In this document: positions 1-8,189 of the stretch, piece by piece
Position numbering within the stretch: position 1 is the stretch's first letter
How the letters are laid out: every line of letters begins with the position of its first letter
Origin: Flectonema sp. DT1601
Lineage: Eukaryota > Euglenozoa > Diplonemea > Diplonemida > Diplonemidae
DNA: 64,000 bases
Assembly: GCA_964019425.1 (NCBI GenBank)
Contig: OZ025808.1
Location: 372,001-436,000, forward strand
Direction: 5' to 3'
Notes under the pieces: generated by a model
What the model was told of the DNA's origin: nothing
The model's database searches: none
The model's input: only the letters and a program-made list of their open reading frames with translations
Program-made: the position numbers and the translations under genes

Positions 1-145
1 GTAAGGCGTCACTCAAATCTATGCCAAGCCTTGGGAACTTGGATTGGGGTTTAGACCATTTATAATTAACAATTAACAATTAACCTGATTAACGTTATGA
101 TCTGACGGACATAAACATATCGATAAAATAATACAAACAAAAACG
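1..145 (+). repeat. Left inverted terminal repeat
   Basis: Matches the reverse complement of 4523-4667 with only a few substitutions. It contains short AATTAAC repeats and lies beyond the stop of the minus-strand gene, so it is downstream noncoding sequence. It may extend left of the window. Confidence 0.8.
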
Positions 146-213
146 AACAATAAATAATAAATAAGCTAAAAAACTAAATAAACAAAGTGATGTGAAAGTA
201 AGGAAAAAGAGAA

Positions 214-3200
214 TTACAAGGGGGTGGAGTCACCGTGAACGTCATCAGCAGAACATCTCCTTCGATTGTAACGATATCTTGATGGAGGGGTTCGTTTTTT
301 CAGAGTTGAACGCTCAGACTTTCTCGGCGGAGTTTCATTTTCCTCATGTTCTTCTGTGTCTGGCGGACTCAAACCTTCTGCCCATGAAGCTAATTGGAAC
401 TTCAGGGCCGCAATTTGAGACCGTGCCAAGGCGAGTTGAGCATTTAAATCGCTCGCCAGTCCCGTTAACATCATGGATTGCTCAAGCTGCTCTGCGTGAG
501 TTGTACACCGTTGGTGATTCAGCTCCGAGAGGCGAAGTTGGGCATCCAGAAGTTGTTCTGAGAGCTCTGCCGCTTTCTCGTTTGTTTCGAGAGAGTCATC
601 TACTGCTCGACAGTAATTCTCGAGTAAGTCAATCCTACCCTCGGACCATTGTCTCGCAATAGGTGTATTCTCTTTAACGGAGATAACGTGACTCTCTTGT
701 CGTAAAATCTTGGTCGGCGTGCGGTCGAGAGCTTCACTCTGCGGCATTGTCGGAGGAATTGAGGCTAGAGGACAAAGAGGGGTGATATAATTAAGGGTAG
801 GGATAAGGGGTTTAATAAGAGGAGTAAAAAGACTACTCGTAGTTGTAAAGAGCGAGAGGTAGTTCTTTGCTATCTTCATCATAGCAACAGATTCATACAG
901 AACGGGGGTTCGGGGGGAAACTTGTTGACTAAAGTGGGTCATACGGGGACGCGCGGCACGCAAACTCTCGACCTCCTGTTGAGTATAGAAAAGTCTTATT
1001 TTACTTTCTCTTTCCTCATTACATTTGGTCTCCAATTCGTTCGACAGAAGAACAAACCTTTGATGGTAATTAAAGAGCGCCATTTCCGATAGGTCTGCTC
1101 TCTGAGTCAGATTTGCGAGCTCACGTTTCCTGTAATCTTCCACTAAGTCATATTGTCGAACTAGTGCAGAAAGAGAAGTCTTCGATTCATCGCGTTCTGC
1201 TGTTAACCGTTGAATTACTCCTTCCAGAAGTTCATATTCTTTTCTATCTTTTTCAATAATTAAAACAGGGGGCGCAGGAGGAAGTGAGGATGGATCCTGG
1301 TTGGTAGCTTTGATCTCAACAGGTAATCCATTTAGTAACTGCTTGTCTTTCTCGAGGGAGGCTGACATCGCATTAAAGTAAAATAAAAATAGAACATAAA
1401 AAATTCGTTCTTTCATTTGCTCTAATTCGTTTTCTAAAATCTGGCATTTCAAGGAAAGTTTCAGCCTTAATTTTCCTTCTTTTTTTTTGTACAAGGGGGT
1501 TTGAGAACCCATGTCAGATTGAGTTCTTATCACTATAGCGAAATCAGCAGGAAGTGTTTGCGATCCCGTTGACATGAGTTCAGGTGGGGGAGTCTGGAAA
1601 GAGATGGAAGAAATAGAAGAGAATGACAAGGAGAGTCCAGTGAGCTCATCCTCATCTAACAAAACAGAAGGGGCCGGGGAGGAAGAACCATTGGCAATAA
1701 GTAGAATTGAAAGAGCCGATGCGTAACAAGTTTGCCAGATAAAACATTTCTCAAGCCACGATCTTTCAATGGTGAGCTTTTCGATCGTTTTCAGTTTTGT
1801 TACTTTGTGGATTTTGACTTCTTCCACAGGGAAGATTTCTTTACCATCTTTTATAAAACTTGCAGTGGCAGGTTCTTCTTTAATGCTGCGCATTAGTGGT
1901 CTTGAATGCCACGTGGGGAGGTTCCTCGTCTGGAACAGAACATATGAGCACTGTCTGGCGATTCTGGTGCATTCACAAAATAAAGCTTTTGTTGGTGCTA
2001 AAGGTGAACCGATGTGACGTGTCCAGATGTTCAGCTGGTCCATGCAGATGTTTCCTCGTACGCCAACTTCAATAGTAAAAATGTTACAGTCGAAGCCATT
2101 AGCGATGATCGAGTCTCTTAGCTTTAGGTATTTCTTTTCCTTTAAGACATGAGAGGTTTCGAAACGATCTTCATTTGGACACGTCAGCTCCAGAATCAGT
2201 GCTCTTTTCGCAAAAAAAGAATAAATAAAAATGTCTGGTCTTAGAGAGGACGAGACATGGCACACTTCAAGAGGAACAATTAGGCGGTTATCACCGACAT
2301 CGTCGAGGATGACCCAATCATTCGCTAGTGAAAGTTCGCCTGTCTCTTTAGAAATTCTTTCTAGGGGTTTATTTTCCCCTGTTTTTAAAAAAGTTTGAGA
2401 GGGAGGCGGGAGGTTTTCTTTTCTTTTGTTGGCTTTTATTATCAACTCTTCCAAGAAGATAACAATGCGTTTTAGAACGCTGTCGTGACGCCACGTGAAC
2501 CTCCCTTGTGTTAAAGAGACAGGACAGCCTGTTAAGACATGCCTGAGGGTAGGATTCACTTTGCCACACAAAACACAATTTTGGTCCACATTGGTGATAT
2601 TCCACCTCTTTAAATTATCTTGTGAGGGGAGGGTGTTTGTAACCGCTTTCAGTTGAAATGAGATATAGGCAGGATTTCCCTCCCTAAGTACCTTATTCCA
2701 GGTGAAATCGTTTATCATACATTTAGACCACTCCTTCCACTGACCTTGGACTTGTAATTTATTCAAAGAGTTCAGTAGTTCATCTGTGGCTTCCACTTCA
2801 AAACGCTTAAGGAGATCGGGGCGAGTAGTACGTAGATCGCGCAATCGGTGACCAAGACCAGCTGATTGCTTCGCAAGAGAACGGTAAGAAAAAAACTTAA
2901 TAAGGCGCTCCCACTCAGCAGAAGCTGAAAACTTTTTCGACCAGTTGGACGATTTCTCCATAATAACATTGTAGACACCGTGCATGTCAGAGTCCTGTGA
3001 GGATCTGAGGATGTCTAGTTTAATTGATTGCGCTTGTTTATATAGCGTCTCAACTCTTTTGTGTCTGAGACCAACAGTGTTCTTTGAACCGGTAAAAAGG
3101 ATGACTGTGTTCGCAGAGCGGACAAATCCCCACCATTTCTTCAAAAAAGGTTTAATAATTTTGTCCATTTTTTTGGCAAAAGGGAGAGATAAGTCATGGA

Positions 3201-3291
3201 TCATTAAACTCCATGTTAACCTTGACAATAACACGGGCCGCCGAGAATGTATCTCACAGCCCACTCCCTTTAAATCTATCCGCACCCCCAT
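214..3291 (-). CDS. Fusion ORF: R2-type LINE C-terminal half (CCHC and restriction-like endonuclease) plus coiled-coil protein
   Basis: 1025 aa, no internal stop, ends in TAA. Residues ~30-430 resemble the region after the RT palm of R2/R4-type LINEs: a thumb/linker with KKWWGF, a CCHC knuckle (C239, C242, H251, C256) followed by GRFTWRHDSVLK, then a PD-(D/E)XK restriction-like endonuclease with RPDIFIY (D353), LILELTCP (E368) and a Lys-rich helix near 384-390. Residues ~680-1000 are charged heptad-like coiled coil with the phrase PIARQWSEGR, also found in the divergent gene at 3213-4310. No RT palm is present, so the LINE part is a 5'-truncated fragment. The first ~28 residues overlap the other gene's start and may not be used. 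The open frame across the join could be a real fusion or a fortunate junction. Homology of the endonuclease part is confident; function of the coiled-coil part is unknown. Confidence 0.65.
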   Translation of the reverse strand: MGVRIDLKGVGCEIHSRRPVLLSRLTWSLMIHDLSLPFAKKMDKIIKPFLKKWWGFVRSANTVILFTGSKNTVGLRHKRVETLYKQAQSIKLDILRSSQDSDMHGVYNVIMEKSSNWSKKFSASAEWERLIKFFSYRSLAKQSAGLGHRLRDLRTTRPDLLKRFEVEATDELLNSLNKLQVQGQWKEWSKCMINDFTWNKVLREGNPAYISFQLKAVTNTLPSQDNLKRWNITNVDQNCVLCGKVNPTLRHVLTGCPVSLTQGRFTWRHDSVLKRIVIFLEELIIKANKRKENLPPPSQTFLKTGENKPLERISKETGELSLANDWVILDDVGDNRLIVPLEVCHVSSSLRPDIFIYSFFAKRALILELTCPNEDRFETSHVLKEKKYLKLRDSIIANGFDCNIFTIEVGVRGNICMDQLNIWTRHIGSPLAPTKALFCECTRIARQCSYVLFQTRNLPTWHSRPLMRSIKEEPATASFIKDGKEIFPVEEVKIHKVTKLKTIEKLTIERSWLEKCFIWQTCYASALSILLIANGSSSPAPSVLLDEDELTGLSLSFSSISSISFQTPPPELMSTGSQTLPADFAIVIRTQSDMGSQTPLYKKKEGKLRLKLSLKCQILENELEQMKERIFYVLFLFYFNAMSASLEKDKQLLNGLPVEIKATNQDPSSLPPAPPVLIIEKDRKEYELLEGVIQRLTAERDESKTSLSALVRQYDLVEDYRKRELANLTQRADLSEMALFNYHQRFVLLSNELETKCNEERESKIRLFYTQQEVESLRAARPRMTHFSQQVSPRTPVLYESVAMMKIAKNYLSLFTTTSSLFTPLIKPLIPTLNYITPLCPLASIPPTMPQSEALDRTPTKILRQESHVISVKENTPIARQWSEGRIDLLENYCRAVDDSLETNEKAAELSEQLLDAQLRLSELNHQRCTTHAEQLEQSMMLTGLASDLNAQLALARSQIAALKFQLASWAEGLSPPDTEEHEENETPPRKSERSTLKKRTPPSRYRYNRRRCSADDVHGDSTPL

Positions 3292-4310
3292 CTGTCTTTA
3301 ACGTAGAAACGGAACAGAAAAAACGTGAACTATTGGAAAAAGAGAATCAACACCTGATCGCTGAATGTGATTTAGTGAAAAGTTCTCTTCTCTCATTAGT
3401 TCAAAGAACTAACTCTCTGGAGGAAAAAAGGACGAGCGAGCTGGCGCGACAATCACAAAGAGCGGACCACGCTGAAATGTTTTATTTCAACTTACAACAA
3501 AGGTTCATTCTATTAAACAATGAATTAGAATCTAAGTGTAGGGATGAAACTGGAACAAAAATTCAACTCTATTTGTCTCAACAAGAGGTCGCAACATTGC
3601 GTGCTGGCCCTCAACTGTCCCATTTTTCCCAACAATTTTCCCCAACACCCCCTTTTTTATTCGAATCAACGTCCACGGTAAAGAATTATCGACTCCCTCT
3701 CATCGCAACAACCTATTACTCCTGGACTCCCAAACCCCGTCTTTCCTTTTTTTTTAAACCTCATTCTCCATTGATCACGTTCCCTTCTGAACTGTCTCAA
3801 AGTAGACTACTGGTATCGTCTTCTGCTCAAACGGAACAAGAAAAAGACAGTGCGGCGACCTCATCGACGGAAGATTCACCTATTGCGAGGCAATGGTCCG
3901 AAGGTAGACTCGATTTACTGGACAACTACTGTCAAGCGGTAAGTGACTCTCTCCAGACAAATGAGAAAGTGGCGCTGCTCTCGGAAAAACTAGTGGAAGA
4001 GCAACGTCGATGCTCCGAGTTGAGCTATCAACAGAAGACTATCCATAAAGAACAACTGGATCATTCCATGTTGTTGATGGAGATGGCCAGTGAGCTCTCT
4101 GAGCAACTCTATTTGGCAAAAGACCAAAACAGAGCTCTCAAATTTCAGTTACAAACATGGGCAAATGGTTTTAACCCACCCGAAAAGGAAGCGCAAGAAG
4201 AAAATGAGACCCCAAAGCGTCCGAGGGAGCGCCTATCACAAAAAAAGCGAACTCCACCCTCAACGAATCCTCATGATCGCAGAAGAATCTTTTTAGATGA
4301 CGATTGCTAA
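3213..4310 (+). CDS. Coiled-coil protein, paralogue of the C-terminal part of the opposite-strand fusion
   Basis: 365 aa with an ATG at 3213 and a TAA stop. Charged, Gln/Glu/Leu-rich coiled coil at residues ~30-115 and ~225-310, a central Pro/Phe/Ser stretch, and a basic tail followed by an acidic end (IFLDDDC). It shares FSQQ.SP and PIARQWSEGR phrases and overall layout with the minus-strand ORF. The first ~28 codons overlap the start of that ORF on the other strand, so translation may begin within 3213-3300. I do not recognise the family. Two related proteins kept open over more than 300 codons, with mostly conservative differences, suggest past selection on the protein. Confidence 0.6.
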   Translation: MLTLTITRAAENVSHSPLPLNLSAPPSVFNVETEQKKRELLEKENQHLIAECDLVKSSLLSLVQRTNSLEEKRTSELARQSQRADHAEMFYFNLQQRFILLNNELESKCRDETGTKIQLYLSQQEVATLRAGPQLSHFSQQFSPTPPFLFESTSTVKNYRLPLIATTYYSWTPKPRLSFFFKPHSPLITFPSELSQSRLLVSSSAQTEQEKDSAATSSTEDSPIARQWSEGRLDLLDNYCQAVSDSLQTNEKVALLSEKLVEEQRRCSELSYQQKTIHKEQLDHSMLLMEMASELSEQLYLAKDQNRALKFQLQTWANGFNPPEKEAQEENETPKRPRERLSQKKRTPPSTNPHDRRRIFLDDDC

Positions 4311-4615
4311 GTTCTAGTTTCTATTAGTATTAAATTATTTGTATTATTTTGTCGATATGTTTATGTCTGTCCGATCATAACGTCAATCAGATTAATTGTT
4401 AATTGTAATTGGTTTGAGCGCTTATCAAAAAAAAAAAAAGCGAACTCCAACCTCAACGAACTTTCATGATCGCAGAAGAATCTTTTTAGATGACGATTGC
4501 TAAGTTCTAGTTTCTATTAGTATTTATTTATTTGTATTATTTTGTCGATATGTTTATGTCCGTCAGATCATAACGTTAATCAGATTAATTGTCAACTGTT
4601 AATTGTAAATGGTCT
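4227..4615 (+). repeat. Tandem duplication of the coiled-coil gene 3' end (period 189 bp)
   Basis: The segment 4227-4415, covering the last codons and 3' UTR of the plus-strand gene, recurs at 4416-4615 with a longer A run and a few changes. The second copy leads into the right inverted terminal repeat. Confidence 0.85.
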
Positions 4616-4667
4616 AAACCCCAATCCAAGTTCCCAAGGCTTGGCATAGATTTGAGTGACGCCTTAC
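4523..4667 (-). repeat. Right inverted terminal repeat
   Basis: Reverse complement of 1-145 with few differences. The next bases (TGGCCTCCTCATCC) are not shared with anything visible on the left because the window begins there. Confidence 0.8.
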
Positions 4668-4789
4668 TGGCCTCCTCATCCTCTATGAGTGGTGAGGGGG
4701 CCAGCAATGGTTTTTTTTTTTTTTCTCTTATTTCTTTTTTTCTTTTTCTTTTACTCTAATATGAAATATTTTTGAACAAAATGTGATTA

Positions 4790-4824
<35 letters not shown>

Positions 4825-4950
4825 AATGAATAATAAAAAAAAAAAAAAAAAAAAAAACATGCCTTGGGAATACAACCAAAGCCCCAATTAATCGGTCCTT
4901 TCTTTTTTTTCCTTCTTGTCAAGTGATCGCTCCACTCGTCGATCACCAAA

Positions 4951-5376
4951 ACCGATTGTATTTATATCTGTTCTTTTCTCAACGATCGGCTATACCGATC
5001 ATTTTTTTTAAAAATAATTGTTTTCTTCTTCTCGACGATCAGATCCAATTGATCGACCTTTTCTTTTTTTTTCCTTTATTCCTTCCATCCCTCCCGCTCC
5101 CCTTATTTTAATAAAAACAAGATCAGCTCAGCTTGATCGTTAAACTTTTTTTATTTATTTATTTTTTTTTTTTTTTTTTATTTAAACTGATTGTATTTAT
5201 ATCTGGTTATTTTTCTCAACGATCGGCTATGCCGATCGACCTTTAAAATAATTGTCTTCTTCTTCTCGACGACCAGATCCAATTGATCGACCTTTTCTTT
5301 TTTTTTCCTTTATTCCTTCCATCCCTCCCGCTCCCCTTATTTTAATAAAAACAAGATCAGCTCAGCTTGATCGTTA
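4951..5376 (+). repeat. Two-copy tandem duplication, period ~235 bp
   Basis: Segment 4951-5142 recurs at 5186-5376. Each copy has CGATCGGCTATNCCGATC, ATCCAATTGATCGACC and GATCAGCTCAGCTTGATC, each a short inverted repeat. The hairpin style matches the satellite at 11-17 kb (CGATCGACTATGTCGAT), suggesting a distant relation. Confidence 0.8.
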
Positions 5377-5654
5377 TTTATTTATTTATTTATTTTTTTT
5401 TTTTTTGTTGGTCCTAGTCAAGACCTTAAACTGACTAATCGGTCTTAACTTTAACTAAGTGAATGAACCCTTTCCGTTTTCCTTTTCCCTTTATTACTCT
5501 CTATCTGGTCTGTTATGTCATAAATCTCATTTAATTTTATCATTCATTTTAATTCTCACTGTTTCCCATCTACATTTTATTTTCAAATAGTTCCGGTCTG
5601 TCTCTGATGATAAATAAAACTGATCATGTTAACTCAATATTTTTTTTTTATTAT

Positions 5655-5745
5655 GTGCAAGAGATACCAACACGCAAGAGATACCAACGCACACACGAGA
5701 TACCAGCACTTCCGAGATACCGACACACAAGACTAGAGATACCCC
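5655..5745 (+). repeat. Degenerate GAGATACCAACAC short tandem repeat
   Basis: Five loosely spaced copies of AGATACC with variable spacers. Two further GATACCA units lie at 10757-10785. Confidence 0.6.
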
Positions 5746-5857
5746 TTCCAGGCTCGCGTTGCTCGCACACAACTTTTTTTTTTTAAGCTTTCTGAACAAA
5801 CATTATTTTTACAACCAAGTCACGTCTGTTTTTATTCCCTGGCTAGGTACCCGTCCA

Positions 5858-5924
5858 GGGTACAAATTTGAACTTAACTTTACGCTCGCTTTGCTCGCGT
5901 TAAGTTAAGTCCAATTTTGTACCC
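5858..5924. repeat. Imperfect stem-loop, ~28 bp arms
   Basis: GGGTACAAATTTGAACTTAA near the left end pairs with TTAAGTTAAGTCCAATTTTG and GTACCC near the right end. The loop is TCGCTTTGCTC. It could be a small foldback remnant. Confidence 0.75.
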
Positions 5925-5929
5925 TTTTC

Positions 5930-6056
5930 CTTGCTACTTTCTTCTTACTAATTTTTCTGGTTGAAAAACACAAAGAATGTGCCTGGGAATTGAACCCTTG
6001 CCACGGCTACCGAAGAGATTTAAGGTATCCACTCGGCTGTGCAGCCCTGTAGCCTC
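5930..6056 (-). mobile_element. tRNA-Leu-like SINE copy
   Basis: On the minus strand the sequence reads GCACAGCCGAGTGGATACC (box A) then GGGTTCAATTCCC (box B), followed by TTTTTCAACCAGAAAAATTA. The same head and tail (AACCAGAAAA) occur at 26829-26975, so this is a dispersed tRNA-headed family rather than a tRNA gene. The acceptor stem does not pair. Confidence 0.65.
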
Positions 6057-6180
6057 TTTATGGAAATCCTTCCATTTTCCCTTCCCTCCCTTAACGTAGG
6101 GGTGTCTACCAGGTGCCTACCCTGGACGCCCTTCGGGCGCAGGATTTGAACTAATTGCGTGTACGGGCGCGATGGGTTAT

Positions 6181-6258
6181 TGCAGTGGCAGGGGGTCGAA
6201 CCAGCGATCACCCAGCCCCAGGGCGAGGGTTATACCACTACCCCTGGGATATCGCAAC
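6181..6258 (-). pseudogene. tRNA-Pro-like sequence
   Basis: Minus strand: TAGTGGTATAACCC (box A), an anticodon-like loop CCTGGGG giving TGG, and GGTTCGACCCC (box B). The acceptor arm does not pair convincingly. It is either a tRNA relic or the head of another SINE. Confidence 0.45.
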
Positions 6259-6304
6259 TTTTTATTATTATTACTTTTCTGCAATTTTTATTTATAAATA
6301 AGTT

Positions 6305-6890
6305 TTCGAAAAGGTGGGAAGTAACGGACTACATAGCCGAGTGGATATGGTCACCGACCTTAAGTCTATTCGGTAGCCGTGGCACGGGTTCAATTCCCTG
6401 TTACGGCATATTTGGGGGGCGTCATAGTGCAGTGGATGGGGTGGTGCCCCCGCACCCAATCGGCCTCGGCTCAAACCCCGCTGTGCGCAATCAGTTTCCG
6501 TGTCGCATCCCCCATTGCCTCGAAAAAGTGAACGGCCAAGTAAGGGCAGCGCCTAAGCAATTATAGTAGTAACAAAAAGAAGGAGAAGCACAGTAGTGAA
6601 ACACTCAAAAAAAAAAAAAAAAAAAAAAAAAAAACGGACTGGGAGCTTTTGGCTCCTGCCCTATTCCCGATGTAAACTTTCTTTCTTTTTTTTTTTTTTT
6701 TTTTTTAACAGGCCCAAAGGGCGACAATGAAAGATGCTGACCAAGGAATAATATTCAAATGAATTTTCGTTTCAAAGAAACGAACAGGATTAAGGGAGAG
6801 GCAGAAAAAAAAAAAAAAAATAATATGAAGAGGAAATAATCAAACATGAAAAAAAAAAATAAAATAAAAATAAATAAACGTTATATATAA
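6305..6890 (+). repeat. Flank repeat R1, inverted relative to three other copies
   Basis: Reads GTGGGAAGTAACGGACT, then (after the inserted SINE at 6331-6632) GGGAGCTTTTGGCTCC, CCCAAAGGGCGACAATG and TTTCGTTTCAAAGAAACGAA. It is the reverse complement of R2 (17154-17560), R3 (23847-24257) and R4 (24719-25116). Here it stands at the left of the minisatellite and satellite block, so 6.3-17.6 kb is bounded by an inverted pair. Confidence 0.8.
6331..6632 (+). mobile_element. Dimeric tRNA-derived SINE, full-length-looking copy
   Basis: Two tRNA-like units in tandem. The first (6331-6410) has TAGCCGAGTGG and GGGTTCAATTCCC. The second (6413-6490) has TAGTGCAGTGGATGGGG and a decayed box B. A ~120 bp unrelated body and a poly(A) run (6607-6632) follow. 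It is flanked by an 8 bp direct repeat AACGGACT (6323-6330 and 6633-6640) and interrupts flank repeat R1, whose empty form is seen at 17.5, 24.2 and 25.1 kb. The body is shared almost exactly with the copy at 41570-41814. Confidence 0.8.
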
Positions 6891-7260
6891 GCAATTTCTT
6901 TTTTTTTTCGCAATTTTTTATTTATTTATTACTTTTCTGTCCCAGCGGGACGACAAATGAAAGATGTCCTCCCTTAGCTGAAAATGCACACTGCACCCTG
7001 TTTTATCAAGTCCTTTGTTTTTGTTTTTCTGAAAGATATCTGTAGTTGTTGTTATATTAATATGCTAGCATGAAAACGACGGCTAGGTTTATGATTGGAT
7101 ATGTGGCTTAGGTTATCTGTTTGTTACATTTGGAAGTATTTTACAACAGGTTTATCGAACCTGTATCTGCAATGTGTGCGACCCTGGGATGGGAATATAG
7201 GAATTTAGTTATATTAATAAGGTTATCGTTCATTATTTCCAATAAAATAGAAATGTGGGA
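6891..7260. other. Unassigned AT-rich spacer
   Basis: No ORF of note. It begins with a T run and has a short second motif CCCAGCGGGACGAC resembling the CCCAAAGGGCGAC of the flank repeat. Nothing else recognised. Confidence 0.5.
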
Positions 7261-7580
7261 AGAACTATGGGATGGCGGAACGCAGCCCCCCCCCCAACCC
7301 CCCCCAAGGGGGGGGAGCCACTAATAAAGGCCAACCTCCTGAAAAAGAATCAAGAAAAAACAAAAATGCCCTCACCCAGGGTCGAACTGGACGGTTTACA
7401 GCTATTTTGGACCATTTGTATTTTACGTACAAAATCAAACAGTTAACCCCCCCCAACCCCCCCCAAGGGGGGGGAGCCACTAATAAAGGCCAACCTCCTG
7501 AAAAAGAATCAAGAAAAAACAAAAATGCCCTCACCCAGGGTCGAACTGGAACTGGTTTACAGCCATTTTGGGTTTTGTAA
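7261..7580 (+). repeat. Two units of a C8-AA-G8 hairpin repeat
   Basis: Each unit has eight C, AA, eight G (7298-7315 and 7457-7474), then GAGCCACTAATAAA, a Lys-codon-like A-rich stretch and CCCAGGGTCGAACTGG. The latter, read on the minus strand, is a box-B-like TTCGACCC. The first unit is preceded by GGCGGAACGCAG, half of the long hairpin seen intact at 21.9-22.3 kb. Confidence 0.8.
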
Positions 7581-8189
7581 AGTGGTTAGTTCTGAAACTA
7601 TTTGTGTAGGAAGGACCCTTTACCCAAAAAGAAATGAAATCAAAGATTGCTTTTTCAGAATAGTGAGATGTAACAGAGTGGCAAATAACTGCAAAAGTGA
7701 AAGAACTTTTTCACAGCTTGGCACCTAAAATCTAAAACTCATTAAGAAGGAAAAGATTATTTCAAAAAGAAAATTTTTGCTAACTAAATTGGCAGCCATA
7801 CACCTAAATTTCAAAACCATACCACTTACTAACAAAATTTCTTTCTCATCACTTTTTATATTTTAAGAAAATGGTTAACAGGGATTTATGAAGACTTTTG
7901 GATAGGTCAACTATGTGTTCCCATCTTTTTTAGGAGATCTGTAGAAAAAAATAAATCTTTCAGAAAATATTATAAAGGAAAGACTTTTTCTGAAGAATTC
8001 TTTTTTAACTACCTACTAAATTGGCAACCATACACTTAAATTTCAAAACCATACTAAGAAAGAATTTTCATCACATTTTATGCTTTAAGAAAATGGTTAC
8101 CCATCTTTTTTAGACCTGCTCGGGCACAAAAATCCAGCATTTTTCCTTAGGCAAAAATAAATCTTACTTACTTCCTACTGAAGAAAATT
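7581..8189. other. Noncoding spacer with one diverged internal duplication
   Basis: Segment ~7775-7890 (TTGGCAGCCATACACCTAAA) recurs in altered form at ~8020-8100. The sequence then grades into the minisatellite unit. No coding potential seen. Confidence 0.6.

Larger units (their letters stand above)
1..4667. mobile_element. Composite element with inverted ends and twin divergent coiled-coil genes
   Basis: The outer ~140 bp at both sides are near-identical inverted repeats starting GTAAGGCGTCACTC. Inside, two genes run outward from the middle: 3291->214 on the minus strand and 3213->4310 on the plus strand. Their coiled-coil parts are clearly related (by eye about half identical), so the inverted arms are roughly 1-1290 and 3290-4667. 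Between the arms sits about 1.2 kb of an R2-type LINE C-terminal coding region in the same frame as the minus-strand gene. I recognise no DDE transposase, so this is not a standard TIR transposon. The left arm touches the window edge, so the true left boundary is not known. Confidence 0.6.
4668..5929. other. Gene-free T-rich stretch
   Basis: No credible ORF. It holds A/T homopolymers (4710-4860), a two-copy tandem duplication (4951-5376), a degenerate GAGATACC repeat (5655-5745) and a stem-loop (5858-5924). The phrase GGTCCTAGTCAAGACC at 5410-5425 recalls the large satellite further right. Confidence 0.6.

Noticed and set aside
1-4667. Conventional TIR DNA transposon
   Set aside because: No transposase is present and the inverted arms include protein-coding paralogues, so the label would mislead.
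7265-7534. Repeated minus-strand ORF with SFSGGWPLLVAPPPWGG
   Set aside because: It is the translation of the C-run/G-run hairpin repeat read twice; no evidence of a gene.
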